Below the pieces are notes generated by a model. It had not been told where the DNA came from and did no database searches. It saw nothing but the letters and a program-made list of their open reading frames with translations. Below are positions 24,745-33,139 of a DNA stretch of 64,000 bases, piece after piece (position 1 is the first letter of the stretch; the number at the start of each line of letters is the position of its first letter). Source of the DNA: Streptomyces sp. JH14 (GTDB lineage Bacteria; Actinomycetota; Actinomycetes; Streptomycetales; Streptomycetaceae); contig NZ_JAJNEL010000001.1 of NCBI RefSeq assembly GCF_029428675.1, positions 3,844,001 through 3,908,000 of the forward strand. The letters run 5' to 3'. Both the position numbers and the translations under genes were made by a program.

Positions 24745-25767
24745 ATGCCCATCGCAACCCCCGAGGTCTACGCCGAGATGCTCGACCGGGCGAAGGCAGG
24801 CAAGTTCGCCTACCCGGCCATCAATGTGACGTCGACCCAGACCCTGCACGCTGCACTGCGCGGCTTCGCGGAGGCGGAGAGCGACGGCATCGTCCAGATC
24901 TCCACCGGTGGGGCGGAGTTCCTGGGCGGCCAGTACAACAAGGACATGGTCACGGGCGCCGTTGCCCTCGCCGAGTTCGCGCACATCGTCGCCGCCAAGT
25001 ACGACATCACGGTCGCGCTGCACACCGACCACTGCCCCAAGGACAAGCTGGACGGTTACGTACGTCCGCTGCTCGACATCTCCGCCGAGCGCGTCGCCAA
25101 GGGTCTGAACCCGCTGTTCCAGTCGCACATGTGGGACGGTTCGGCCGAGACCCTCGCCGACAACCTGGCCATCGGGCAGGAGCTGCTGGCCAAGGCCGCC
25201 GCCGCCAAGATCATCCTTGAGGTCGAGATCACTCCGACCGGTGGCGAGGAGGACGGCGTCACGCACGAGATCAACGACGAGCTGTACACGACCGTCGACG
25301 ACGCGCTGCGCACCGCCGAGGCGCTCGGCCTGGGCGAGAAGGGCCGCTACCTGCTGGCCGCCTCCTTCGGCAACGTGCACGGCGTCTACAAGCCGGGCAA
25401 CGTCGTGCTCCGTCCCGAGCTGCTGAAGGACCTCCAGGAGGGCGTCGCCGCCAAGTACGGCAAGGCGTCGCCGTTCGACTTCGTCTTCCACGGCGGCTCC
25501 GGCTCCACCGAGCAGGAGATCGCCACCGCGCTGGAGAACGGCGTCGTGAAGATGAACCTCGACACCGACACCCAGTACGCCTTCACCCGCCCGATCGTGG
25601 ACCACATGTTCCGCAACTACGACGGCGTGCTGAAGGTCGACGGCGAGGTCGGCAACAAGAAGGTCTACGACCCGCGCAGCTGGGGCAAGTCCGCCGAGGC
25701 GGGCATGGCCAAGCGTGTCACGGAGGCCTGCGCCAACCTGCGGTCCACCGGCACGAAGCTGAAGTAG
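24745..25767 (+). CDS. fba: fructose-bisphosphate aldolase, class II
   Basis: A 340-residue zinc-dependent aldolase of glycolysis and gluconeogenesis. Zinc and substrate residues are visible in ALHTDHCPKD, EVEITPTGGEEDG, the histidine of FGNVHGVYKPGN, and FHGGSGS. The ATG at 24745 follows AAGGAGCGG, an excellent ribosome site, and gives the family's usual MPIATPEVYAEML start. It is a single gene bounded by hairpins on both sides. Confidence 0.96.
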   Translation: MPIATPEVYAEMLDRAKAGKFAYPAINVTSTQTLHAALRGFAEAESDGIVQISTGGAEFLGGQYNKDMVTGAVALAEFAHIVAAKYDITVALHTDHCPKDKLDGYVRPLLDISAERVAKGLNPLFQSHMWDGSAETLADNLAIGQELLAKAAAAKIILEVEITPTGGEEDGVTHEINDELYTTVDDALRTAEALGLGEKGRYLLAASFGNVHGVYKPGNVVLRPELLKDLQEGVAAKYGKASPFDFVFHGGSGSTEQEIATALENGVVKMNLDTDTQYAFTRPIVDHMFRNYDGVLKVDGEVGNKKVYDPRSWGKSAEAGMAKRVTEACANLRSTGTKLK

Positions 25768-25793
25768 CAGTAGGTACGCAACAGAGCCGGACG

Positions 25794-25827
25794 TGGGCCC
25801 GGCACTCCTCGAGGGGTGCCGGGCCCA
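25794..25827 (+). terminator. fba terminator
   Basis: A perfect 12-bp stem (TGGGCCCGGCAC and complement) with a 10-base loop, 27 bases after the fba stop codon. Confidence 0.82.
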
Positions 25828-25861
25828 TGGCATGTCCGTGAACGAGTACGAGGAGCCGACT

Positions 25862-27022
25862 GTGCAGGCGAACGCACGCTATGACTTCGACACCGTCATC
25901 GACCGCAGGGGCACCTGGTGTGTCCAGTGGGACGGGGTCGCCGACCGGTTCGGGGTCGACGGGCTGCTCCCGTTCACCATCTCCGACATGGACTTCGAGA
26001 CGGCCCCCGAGGTCCTGACCGCCCTGCGGACCCGCCTCGACCACGGCGTACTGGGCTACACCAGCTGGCAGCACGACGACTTCCGGTCGGCGATCGCGCA
26101 CTGGTACAGGACGCGCTACGGCACGGAGCTGGACACCGGGCGGCTGGTCTACGGCCCGTCCGTGCTCAGCCAGTTCTCGCAGCTCCTCCAGATGTGGACG
26201 GCCGAGGGCGAGGGCGTGGTCGTGCACACCCCTGTGTACGACGGCTTCCGCAAGGCGATCACCGGACTCGGCCGTGAGCTGCGGGGCGTGCCGCTGGGGG
26301 ACACCGAGGCGCTGGAACGGGAACTGGCCCGCCCCGACGCGAAGGTGCTGGTGCTGTGCTCGCCGCACAACCCGACGGGCCTGGTGTGGACGGAGCCCGA
26401 GCTGGCCGGCATGGCCGCTCTGGCCGCGCGCCACGGGGTCGCGGTGATCAGCGACGAGATCCACGCGGACTTCGTGCACGACGGCCACCGGCACGTGCCC
26501 TGGACGCGGGTGGCAGGCGACACCCGCTGGGCGGTGATCTCGTCCGCGTCGAAGGCCTTCAACTTCCCGGCGCTGACCGGCTCATACGGCATCATCGGCG
26601 ACCCGGCGGACCGGACGGAGTTCCTGCGCCGCATGGAGACGGCCGAGGGCCTGGCCTCCCCGGCCGTGCTGTCGCTGACGGCCCACATAGCCGCGTACCG
26701 GGAGGGCGCGCCGTGGCTGGACGCGGTACGGGAGTACGTGGCCGGGAATCTGAACCTGCTTGCGGAACGCCTGAACGGGGCCTTCCCCGAACTGTCCTGG
26801 CAGCCCCCTCAGGCCGGCTACCTGGCATGGATCGACCTGCGGCCGCTGGGTGTGGACGACGAGGCGCTGCAGCGGGTGCTGATCGAGCGCGAGAAGGTCG
26901 CCATCATGCCGGGTGCGGTGTACGGGGCGGAGGGGTTCCTGCGGCTGAATGTGGGGTGCCCGCGGAGCAAGGTCGAGGCGGGCGTGGAGGCGCTGGTGCG
27001 GGCGCTGGAGGCCGTGAGGTAG
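25862..27022 (+). CDS. PatB/MalY-type PLP enzyme (cystathionine beta-lyase or aminotransferase)
   Basis: A 386-residue fold-type I PLP enzyme of the MalY/PatB group. Features are the early WCVQWDGV ... FTISDMDFETAPEV motif, CSPHNPTGLVW with the cofactor Asn, ISDEIHADFV with the Asp, and the lysine in SSASKAFNFPAL. The GTG at 25862 is chosen because GAGGAG lies six bases before it; an in-frame ATG at 25832 lies only four bases beyond the fba terminator stem. Activity may be C-S lysis or transamination; the sequence alone does not decide. Confidence 0.85.
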   Translation: MQANARYDFDTVIDRRGTWCVQWDGVADRFGVDGLLPFTISDMDFETAPEVLTALRTRLDHGVLGYTSWQHDDFRSAIAHWYRTRYGTELDTGRLVYGPSVLSQFSQLLQMWTAEGEGVVVHTPVYDGFRKAITGLGRELRGVPLGDTEALERELARPDAKVLVLCSPHNPTGLVWTEPELAGMAALAARHGVAVISDEIHADFVHDGHRHVPWTRVAGDTRWAVISSASKAFNFPALTGSYGIIGDPADRTEFLRRMETAEGLASPAVLSLTAHIAAYREGAPWLDAVREYVAGNLNLLAERLNGAFPELSWQPPQAGYLAWIDLRPLGVDDEALQRVLIEREKVAIMPGAVYGAEGFLRLNVGCPRSKVEAGVEALVRALEAVR

Positions 27023-27033
27023 CGGACGGCTGC

Positions 27034-27070
27034 CGGCCCGGTGGCGAGGGGCGGCGCGTTCGCCGGGCCG
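27034..27070. terminator. probable bidirectional terminator
   Basis: Arms CGGCCCGG and CCGGGCCG, with partial extension inward, lie between the ends of two convergent genes. The stem is shorter than others in the window. Confidence 0.45.
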
Positions 27071-27074
27071 TGCG

Positions 27075-27689
27075 TCAGCCGAGCGGGGAGGCGTGTCCCG
27101 GCCGGCATCCGGACGGGACGCTGTTTCCGCTGATGTCGAAGTCCCCGCAGGTGAGAAAGACGTGGTTCAACTGGCCGAGCCCGTAGGCGAGCGCGCCGAC
27201 GACCACGACGACGCCGATGACCGTTCTCCGCTCGCGTTCGGAGAGTTCCGACTCCCCGAAGAGCAGGAGGTGCAGGAGCACCCAGACCAGCAGCGGGGTG
27301 CCGACGATGCTGAGGATGCCGCCCGCAAGGAAGAGCGTCTTGTCCGGCCAGCCGTTGTGGCGGGGCACGACGGCGGCGATGACGAGCCACACGCTGGGCA
27401 GGGCCAGACAGGCCCAGTACATCCAGCTGCGCCGCGGCCCGCGTTGACGCAGCAGCAGGGCGGTCAGCATCACGGCGGTCGACACGGCCCAGAGGGTGAG
27501 CAGTTGGTAGTAGAAGACGACGTTGTAGGCGCCGAGCGTGAAGGCGGGCTCCCAGATGGCCAGCGCTCCGCCGCCGGCGATCACGGCGGTCCTCGGTACC
27601 ACCTGGCCGATGGCGGCGCTGCGGCTGCGGTGGGGGCCGGAGGCCGTGCCTGCGCCCGCGTCCGCGGAGCGGGTCTCGTCGTCATCCAT
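27075..27689 (-). CDS. integral membrane protein of unknown function
   Basis: A 204-residue protein with five or six hydrophobic helices (starting at TAVIAGGGALAIW and ending VIGVVVVVGALAYGLG) and a C-terminal segment NHVFLTCGDFDISGNSVPSGC with two cysteines that could pair outside the membrane. The ATG at 27689 has GGAG nine bases upstream; earlier ATG codons have none. I do not recognise the family. It is divergent from the MFS gene that follows. Confidence 0.7.
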   Translation of the reverse strand: MDDDETRSADAGAGTASGPHRSRSAAIGQVVPRTAVIAGGGALAIWEPAFTLGAYNVVFYYQLLTLWAVSTAVMLTALLLRQRGPRRSWMYWACLALPSVWLVIAAVVPRHNGWPDKTLFLAGGILSIVGTPLLVWVLLHLLLFGESELSERERRTVIGVVVVVGALAYGLGQLNHVFLTCGDFDISGNSVPSGCRPGHASPLG

Positions 27690-27818
27690 GGAATCCATCT
27701 CCGGAACCGGGACATTTCCGCACACATTACTCAGCGCTCACGCGCTGCGGGGCGGGCGGCGAGCGGGTCGGCCGGACCTGGACTGGCCGGAGTGCCCCGC
27801 AGCGGCGATGCTGCTCGC

Positions 27819-29336
27819 ATGGGTGAGACACCGGCCGGTGAGATCCGTGCTGCCTCCGCACCCGGGCGCTGGGTCATCCTGACCACCGTCCTCGGGTCCA
27901 GCATGGCCATGCTCGACTCCACCGTCATCAACGTCGCCCTGCCCCGCATCGGCAAGGACCTCGGCACCGACCTGGCCGCCCTTCAGTGGACCGTCAACGC
28001 CTACATGCTGACGCTCGCCGGGCTGATCCTTCTCGGAGGTGCGCTCGGGGACCGGTACGGGCGGCGAAGGGTCTTCGTCGTGGGGGTGATCTGGTTCGCC
28101 AGTGCCTCGTTGCTGTGCGGGATTGCGCCGAATGCCGCCGTGCTGATCGGTGCCCGCGCCCTCCAGGGAGTGGGTGGGGCACTCCTGACCCCCGGGTCGC
28201 TGGCGTTGATCCAGGCAAGTTTTCATCCGGACGACCGGGCGCGCGCGGTCGGGCTGTGGTCGGGGTTCGGCGGGGTGGGAGCCGCCGTCGGGCCGTTCGT
28301 CGGGGGGTGGCTCGTCGACGGCCCCGGGTGGCGGTGGGTGTTTCTGATCAATGTGCCGGTGGCCGCCGTCTGCGCGCCGGTCGCGCTGCGTCACGTACCC
28401 GAGTCGCGGGACCCGCAAGCTCGCGGGCGCTTCGATGTTCTGGGGGCCGTGCTCGGCGCACTGGCTCTTGCCCTGGTGACGTATGCGCTGATCGAGGCTC
28501 CCGGCCGGGGAGCGTCCGCCGCGGTGATCGGGGCGGCCGTGGGCGGGGTCCTGCTCGCGGTGGCGTTCGTGCAGCTTGAGCGGCGGCGGGCGCACCCCAT
28601 GCTGCCGCCGTCGGTGTTCGAGTCCCGGCAGTTCACCACCGTCAATATCGTCACGCTCTGTGTGTACGCGGCGCTCGGCGGCTATTTCTTCCTCTCCGCC
28701 ATCCTGCTCCAGGTCGTGGCCGGGTACTCCGCCCTCGGCGCCGGGACCGCCCTCCTTCCGACCACGGTGCTGATGCTGCTGTTCTCCGCCTCGTCGGGCG
28801 AGCTGGCGCAGCGCATCGGACCCCGTATCCCGCTCACCGTCGGACCGCTGCTCGCCGCCGCCGGGATGCTGCTCATGCTGCGGATCGGGCCCGGTGACGC
28901 CTCCGTCTCCGGGTATCTGCAGCATGTGCTGCCCGCCGTCGCCGTGCTCGGCCTCGGCCTGGTCACCCTGGTGGCGCCGCTCACCGCGACCGTCCTCGCC
29001 TCCGTCGACACCGCCAGGGCCGGGCTGGCCAGCGGGATCAACAACGCCGCCGCCCGGGCGGCCGGGCTGATCGCCGTCGCCGCGCTGCCGCTGCTGGCCG
29101 GGATGGGCCCGGAGGCGTACCGCGACCCCGGTGAGTTCGCAGCGGCCTTCAAGCGGGCCATGCCGATCTGTGCCGGCCTGATGGTGCTGGGCTCGGCGAT
29201 CGCCTGGGCGACCGTACGGACACCGCCCGTGGTCGGGAAGGGCAAGGCGCGTCCCGAATGCGCCGTGCACTGCAACGTCGCGGCGCCTCCGCTGGAGCCC
29301 GTCCGGGACGAGAACGGGGAACCCGGCCGGACCTGA
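27819..29336 (+). CDS. MFS transporter, DHA2 type
   Basis: A 505-residue exporter with about 14 hydrophobic helices. Helix 1 carries SSMAMLDSTVINVALPRIG and the loop after helix 2 has GGALGDRYGRRRVFVVG, both signatures of the EmrB/QacA-type proton antiporters. It is only distantly similar to the exporter at 5481. No regulator or biosynthetic gene is adjacent, so it is best called a putative multidrug exporter. The ATG at 27819 is the first that precedes helix 1. Confidence 0.87.
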   Translation: MGETPAGEIRAASAPGRWVILTTVLGSSMAMLDSTVINVALPRIGKDLGTDLAALQWTVNAYMLTLAGLILLGGALGDRYGRRRVFVVGVIWFASASLLCGIAPNAAVLIGARALQGVGGALLTPGSLALIQASFHPDDRARAVGLWSGFGGVGAAVGPFVGGWLVDGPGWRWVFLINVPVAAVCAPVALRHVPESRDPQARGRFDVLGAVLGALALALVTYALIEAPGRGASAAVIGAAVGGVLLAVAFVQLERRRAHPMLPPSVFESRQFTTVNIVTLCVYAALGGYFFLSAILLQVVAGYSALGAGTALLPTTVLMLLFSASSGELAQRIGPRIPLTVGPLLAAAGMLLMLRIGPGDASVSGYLQHVLPAVAVLGLGLVTLVAPLTATVLASVDTARAGLASGINNAAARAAGLIAVAALPLLAGMGPEAYRDPGEFAAAFKRAMPICAGLMVLGSAIAWATVRTPPVVGKGKARPECAVHCNVAAPPLEPVRDENGEPGRT

Positions 29337-29393
29337 CCGGTCCGAGGCCGCCCGGCTACCCCCGGCGCGCATGTGCCAGGCACACTTGAACCC

Positions 29394-29807
29394 ATGTCCA
29401 TCCACGAGAACCTGCTCGGGGGACCTCCCCCGACCCACCTGCCCGACGACCCCGAGCCGCGCGAGCTCCTCGCGAACGGCACGGCCCCCGCCGATGTCGC
29501 CGCGAAGTACCCGACCTCTTCGCTGGCCTGGGCGCAGCTCGCCGACGAGGCGTTCGAGGGCGGCCGCGTCGTCGAGTCGTACGCCTACGCCCGCACCGGC
29601 TACCACCGCGGCCTCGACGCGCTGCGCAGGGCCGGCTGGAAGGGCCACGGACCCGTACCGTTCGAGCACGAGCCGAACCGCGGCTTCCTGCGCGCCCTGC
29701 ACGCCCTGGCGCGCGCCGCGCAGTCGATCGGCGAGCAGGAGGAGTACGAGCGCTGCTCCACGTTCCTCCGCGACTCGTCGCCGACCGCCGCCGAGATCCT
29801 GGGCTGA
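29394..29807 (+). CDS. DUF3151 family protein
   Basis: A 137-residue soluble protein matching, from memory, the actinobacterial family DUF3151: MSIHENLLGGPPPTHLPDD at the start, AAKYPTSSLAWAQLADEA, and the helical RGFLRALHALARAA. It may adopt a TPR-like fold. The ATG at 29394 gives the conserved start; a GTG further upstream was not used. It is followed by its own hairpin, so it is probably monocistronic. Function is unknown. Confidence 0.85.
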   Translation: MSIHENLLGGPPPTHLPDDPEPRELLANGTAPADVAAKYPTSSLAWAQLADEAFEGGRVVESYAYARTGYHRGLDALRRAGWKGHGPVPFEHEPNRGFLRALHALARAAQSIGEQEEYERCSTFLRDSSPTAAEILG

Positions 29808-29828
29808 GACCTCCGGGAACGCGCTCCT

Positions 29829-29860
29829 GGCCCCGCGGACGTACCGCCGTCCGCGGGGCC
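29829..29860 (+). terminator. terminator of the DUF3151 gene
   Basis: A perfect 13-bp stem (GGCCCCGCGGACG and complement) with a 6-base loop, 22 bases after the stop codon. Confidence 0.8.
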
Positions 29861-29966
29861 TGCGCGTTCGCCCGGCGTCCGCTTAGGATGCGGGCAGGGG
29901 ACCGGAGCCCATCACCTCACGGAAGGGGCGGACCGCTACCCGGAAGCTCGTGTCGAGGAGACAGAA

Positions 29967-30815
29967 ATGTCGACGATCCACCCCGACCCCGAAGCCACCG
30001 GTGCGGACACCCCGCACCTGGACTTCGCGGGAACGACTCCGTACGAGGACTATGTCCAGGCGGATGTCCTGACCCATCTCCAGCACCTTCGCTCCGACGA
30101 CCCGGGCGAGATGGTCTTCCTGGTCACCACCCAGGTCATGGAGCTGTGGTTCACGGTCATCGTCCATGAGTGGGAGACCGCCGCGCACGCCCTGCGCCAG
30201 GACCGGCTGACGGTCGCGCGCGATGCGCTGAAGCGGTCGGTACGGGAACTGGAGGCACTCAACGCGTCCTGGACGCCGCTCGCCCAGCTCACCCCCGCCC
30301 AGTTCAACTCCTACCGTGGCGCACTCGGCGAGGGCTCCGGCTTCCAGTCGGCGATGTACCGGCGCATGGAGTTCCTGCTCGGCGACAAGTCCGCGTCGAT
30401 GCTCGTGCCGCACCGGGGCGCGCCCCGCGTGTACGCCGAACTGGAGAAGGCGCTCGCTGAGCCGAGCCTGTACGACGAGGTGCTCGCCCTGCTCGCGCAC
30501 CGCGGCCACGCCGTACCGCAGTCCGTGCTCGGCCGGGACCTGACGCAGAAGTACGAGCCGTCCCCCGAGGTCGAGGCCGTCTGGGCGGAGATCTACGCCG
30601 ACCCCGAACGGTACGACGACCTCGTCCGGCTCGGCGAGGCGCTCACCGACGTCGGCGAACTGGTGTGGCGCTGGCGCAACGACCACCTCGTCGCCACCCG
30701 GCGCGCGATGGGCTCGAAGACCGGCACCGGCGGCTCTGCCGGGGTCGCGTGGCTGGAGAAGCGGGCCACGAAGAACGTGTTCCCCGAACTGTGGACGGCG
30801 CGCAGCCATGTCTGA
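29967..30815 (+). CDS. tryptophan 2,3-dioxygenase
   Basis: A 282-residue heme enzyme that opens the indole ring of tryptophan to N-formylkynurenine, the first step of the kynurenine route. The sequence TPYEDYVQADVLTHLQHLRS and the EMVFLVTTQVMELWF segment are typical of the family, and the heme-ligand histidine lies in the C-terminal WRNDHLVATRRAMGSKTGTGGS region. Length matches bacterial enzymes. Its end overlaps kynureninase by eight bases, so the two are cotranscribed and coupled. Confidence 0.94.
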   Translation: MSTIHPDPEATGADTPHLDFAGTTPYEDYVQADVLTHLQHLRSDDPGEMVFLVTTQVMELWFTVIVHEWETAAHALRQDRLTVARDALKRSVRELEALNASWTPLAQLTPAQFNSYRGALGEGSGFQSAMYRRMEFLLGDKSASMLVPHRGAPRVYAELEKALAEPSLYDEVLALLAHRGHAVPQSVLGRDLTQKYEPSPEVEAVWAEIYADPERYDDLVRLGEALTDVGELVWRWRNDHLVATRRAMGSKTGTGGSAGVAWLEKRATKNVFPELWTARSHV

Positions 30816-32007
30816 CACCTTCGCCGCGCGGGCCGCGGCACTCGACGACGCAGACGAGCTCGCCGATCTGCGCAAGCTGTTCACCCTCGACGAAGGGGTG
30901 TACCTCGACGGCAACTCGCTGGGTGCGCTGCCGCGGCACGTACCCGCCCGGATGCAGGAGGTCCTCACCCGCGAGTGGGGCGAGCTCAGGATCCGGTCCT
31001 GGGACGAGAGCGGCTGGTGGACCGCGCCCGAGCGGATCGGCGACCGGATAGCACCGCTCGTCGGGGCCGCCGCCGGGCAGATCGTCGTCGGCGACTCCAC
31101 CAGCGTGAACGTCTTCAAGGCCGTCGTCGCCGCGAGCCGGCTGGCACCGGAGGGGCGCGACGAGATCCTCGTCGACGCGACGACGTTTCCCACGGACGGA
31201 TACATCGCCGAGTCCGCCGCCCGGATGACCGGGCACCGGCTCGTCCCCGTCGCGCCCGCGGACGTGCGGGACGCGGTCGGTCCCCGTACAGCCGTGGTCC
31301 TCCTCAACCACGTCGACTTCCGCACCGGCTGGCTGCACGATCTGCCCGGCCTCACCGCCACCGTGCACGCGGCGGGCGGCCTCGCCGTCTGGGACCTGTG
31401 CCACAGCGCGGGCGCGCTGCCCGTGGGGCTCGACGCCCACGGGGTGGACCTGGCGGTCGGCTGCACGTACAAGTACCTGAACGGCGGGCCCGGTTCGCCC
31501 GCGTACCTGTACGTCGCCCAGCGGCATCAGGGTGCCTTCGACTCGCCGCTGCCCGGGTGGACGTCGCACGCCGACCCGTTCGCGATGGACCCCGGGTACG
31601 CGCCCGCGGACGGTTCCGTACGGGGCCGGGTCGGTACCCCCGACATCCTGTCCATGCTGGCGCTGGAGGCGTCGCTGGACGTGTGGGACGGGGTGTCGGT
31701 CGAGGCGGTACGGGCCAAGTCGCTGGCCCTGACGGACTTCTTCCTGGAGTGCGTGGAGGCGTACGTGCCGGAGGGCGTGGTCGTTCCGGTCACGCCGTCG
31801 GCGCATGCGGAGCGGGGCAGCCAGGTGTCGCTGCGGTGCGTGGACGCGGCGGTCGCCGAGCCGGCCATGCGTGCGCTCATCGAGCGGGGCGTCGTCGGGG
31901 ACCTGCGGCGGCCGGATGTGCTGCGGTTCGGGTTCACGCCGTTGTACGTGGGGTTCGCGGATGTGGAGCGGGCCGCGCGGGTGCTGGGAGAGGTGCTGGG
32001 CGGCTAG
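30808..32007 (+). CDS. kynU: kynureninase
   Basis: A 399-residue PLP enzyme that cleaves kynurenine to anthranilate and alanine. The cofactor lysine is in GCTYKYLNGGPGSPAYLYV near residue 226, and DLCHSAGALPV carries the pyridine-contacting Asp. The early YLDGNSLGALP motif and the late FGFTPLYVGF motif are diagnostic of kynureninase. The ATG at 30808 overlaps the dioxygenase gene. Confidence 0.95.
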   Translation: MSDTFAARAAALDDADELADLRKLFTLDEGVYLDGNSLGALPRHVPARMQEVLTREWGELRIRSWDESGWWTAPERIGDRIAPLVGAAAGQIVVGDSTSVNVFKAVVAASRLAPEGRDEILVDATTFPTDGYIAESAARMTGHRLVPVAPADVRDAVGPRTAVVLLNHVDFRTGWLHDLPGLTATVHAAGGLAVWDLCHSAGALPVGLDAHGVDLAVGCTYKYLNGGPGSPAYLYVAQRHQGAFDSPLPGWTSHADPFAMDPGYAPADGSVRGRVGTPDILSMLALEASLDVWDGVSVEAVRAKSLALTDFFLECVEAYVPEGVVVPVTPSAHAERGSQVSLRCVDAAVAEPAMRALIERGVVGDLRRPDVLRFGFTPLYVGFADVERAARVLGEVLGG

Positions 32008-32031
32008 CGACCCGGCCGTCCGGGTGCCGTT

Positions 32032-32061
32032 CCGTCCCCACGGGAATCCCCGTGGGGACGG
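32032..32061 (+). terminator. hairpin between kynureninase and the formamidase-like gene
   Basis: A perfect 13-bp stem (CCGTCCCCACGGG and complement) with an AATC loop, 25 bases after the kynureninase stop. It may end or attenuate transcription before the third pathway gene. Confidence 0.7.
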
Positions 32062-32131
32062 CGCGTGCCGGGCTGGTACCGTCCCCGCTGGTCAGGCCAG
32101 TTGGGTGCCTCAGTCGGATGGTTGGAGCAGC

Positions 32132-33007
32132 ATGTCGGATTCCGCCGCGCGTGATCGGGACGCAGTCGAGACCGAATCGGCGTTCTCGCATCCGGCCGTC
32201 GCCCCCGACGCCACCGCCGCCTACGGCGATCACCCCGACCAGGTGATCGACTTCTACGCCCCGCGGGACGGGCGGGACGGAGCGCCCGTCGTGGTCGTGC
32301 TGCACGGCGGGGCGTGGCGGGCGCCGTACGACCGTCTCCATGTGACGCCGTTCGCGGACTTCCTGGCCCGGCGCGGGTTCGCCGTCGCCAACGTCGAGTA
32401 CCGGCGCGGCAGCGAGATCCCGCAGCAGCGGGGTTCCGGTCCGGTCGCGGGCCGCTGGCCGGAGACGTTCGACGACGTCGCCGCGGCGATGGACGCGCTG
32501 CCCGGGCTGCTGGCCGCCACGCTCCCGCAGGCCGATGCGCGACGGATCGTCGTCACCGGGCACTCCGCGGGCGGGCAGCTGGCGCTGTGGGCCGCGGCCC
32601 GGCACGTACTGCCGGAAGGGTCGCCGTGGCGGCTGGCCGCGGCGCCGCCGTTGCGCGGGGTGGTCGCGCTGGCGCCGATCGCCGACTTCGGCACGGCGGT
32701 GGAGCTGGATGTCTGCTCCGGCGCGGTGGGTCAACTGCTCGGCACCCACGAGGACTTCGACGCACGGAGTCCGTACGCCGACCCGGCCGCGCTGCTGCCT
32801 ACCGGTATCGCCACCGCGATCGTGCAGGGGCGGACCGATCTCACCGTGCCGCAGGCGGTCGCGGAGGCGTTCGTGGACGCGGCGGCGAAGGCGGGGGAGA
32901 CGGTGGGGCTCACGCTGCTGGAGGACGTCGGGCACTTTCCGCTGATCGACCCGGCGGCGGACGCGTGTGCGGTGGTGGCGGAGGAGATTGCCCAGTTGGC
33001 GTGGTGA
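32132..33007 (+). CDS. kynurenine formamidase-like alpha/beta hydrolase
   Basis: A 291-residue hydrolase with the oxyanion motif HGGAW near residue 56, the nucleophile in GHSAGGQ (near residue 147), and a C-terminal histidine in VGHFPLI, the pattern of arylformamidase-type enzymes. Its place right after tryptophan dioxygenase and kynureninase makes hydrolysis of N-formylkynurenine the most likely role. The ATG at 32132 has GGTTGGAGCAGC upstream. An unrelated esterase role cannot be excluded. Confidence 0.85.
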   Translation: MSDSAARDRDAVETESAFSHPAVAPDATAAYGDHPDQVIDFYAPRDGRDGAPVVVVLHGGAWRAPYDRLHVTPFADFLARRGFAVANVEYRRGSEIPQQRGSGPVAGRWPETFDDVAAAMDALPGLLAATLPQADARRIVVTGHSAGGQLALWAAARHVLPEGSPWRLAAAPPLRGVVALAPIADFGTAVELDVCSGAVGQLLGTHEDFDARSPYADPAALLPTGIATAIVQGRTDLTVPQAVAEAFVDAAAKAGETVGLTLLEDVGHFPLIDPAADACAVVAEEIAQLAW

Positions 33008-33139
33008 CCGGGGGCTCCGGGAGGGGCCGGCGTTCGCATATGTCACGCATGTCCCGGTTCCGGTAGTCCCTGCGACGGATGCCGCAGGATCCGCATCACT
33101 GCTGACGACGTCGTCGGCGGGGCCCCCTACCTTGGGAGC

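Noticed and set aside
25793..25861. An earlier start for the PatB/MalY enzyme.
   Set aside because: Codons before 25832 lie inside the fba terminator; GTG 25862 has a well-spaced GAGGAG.
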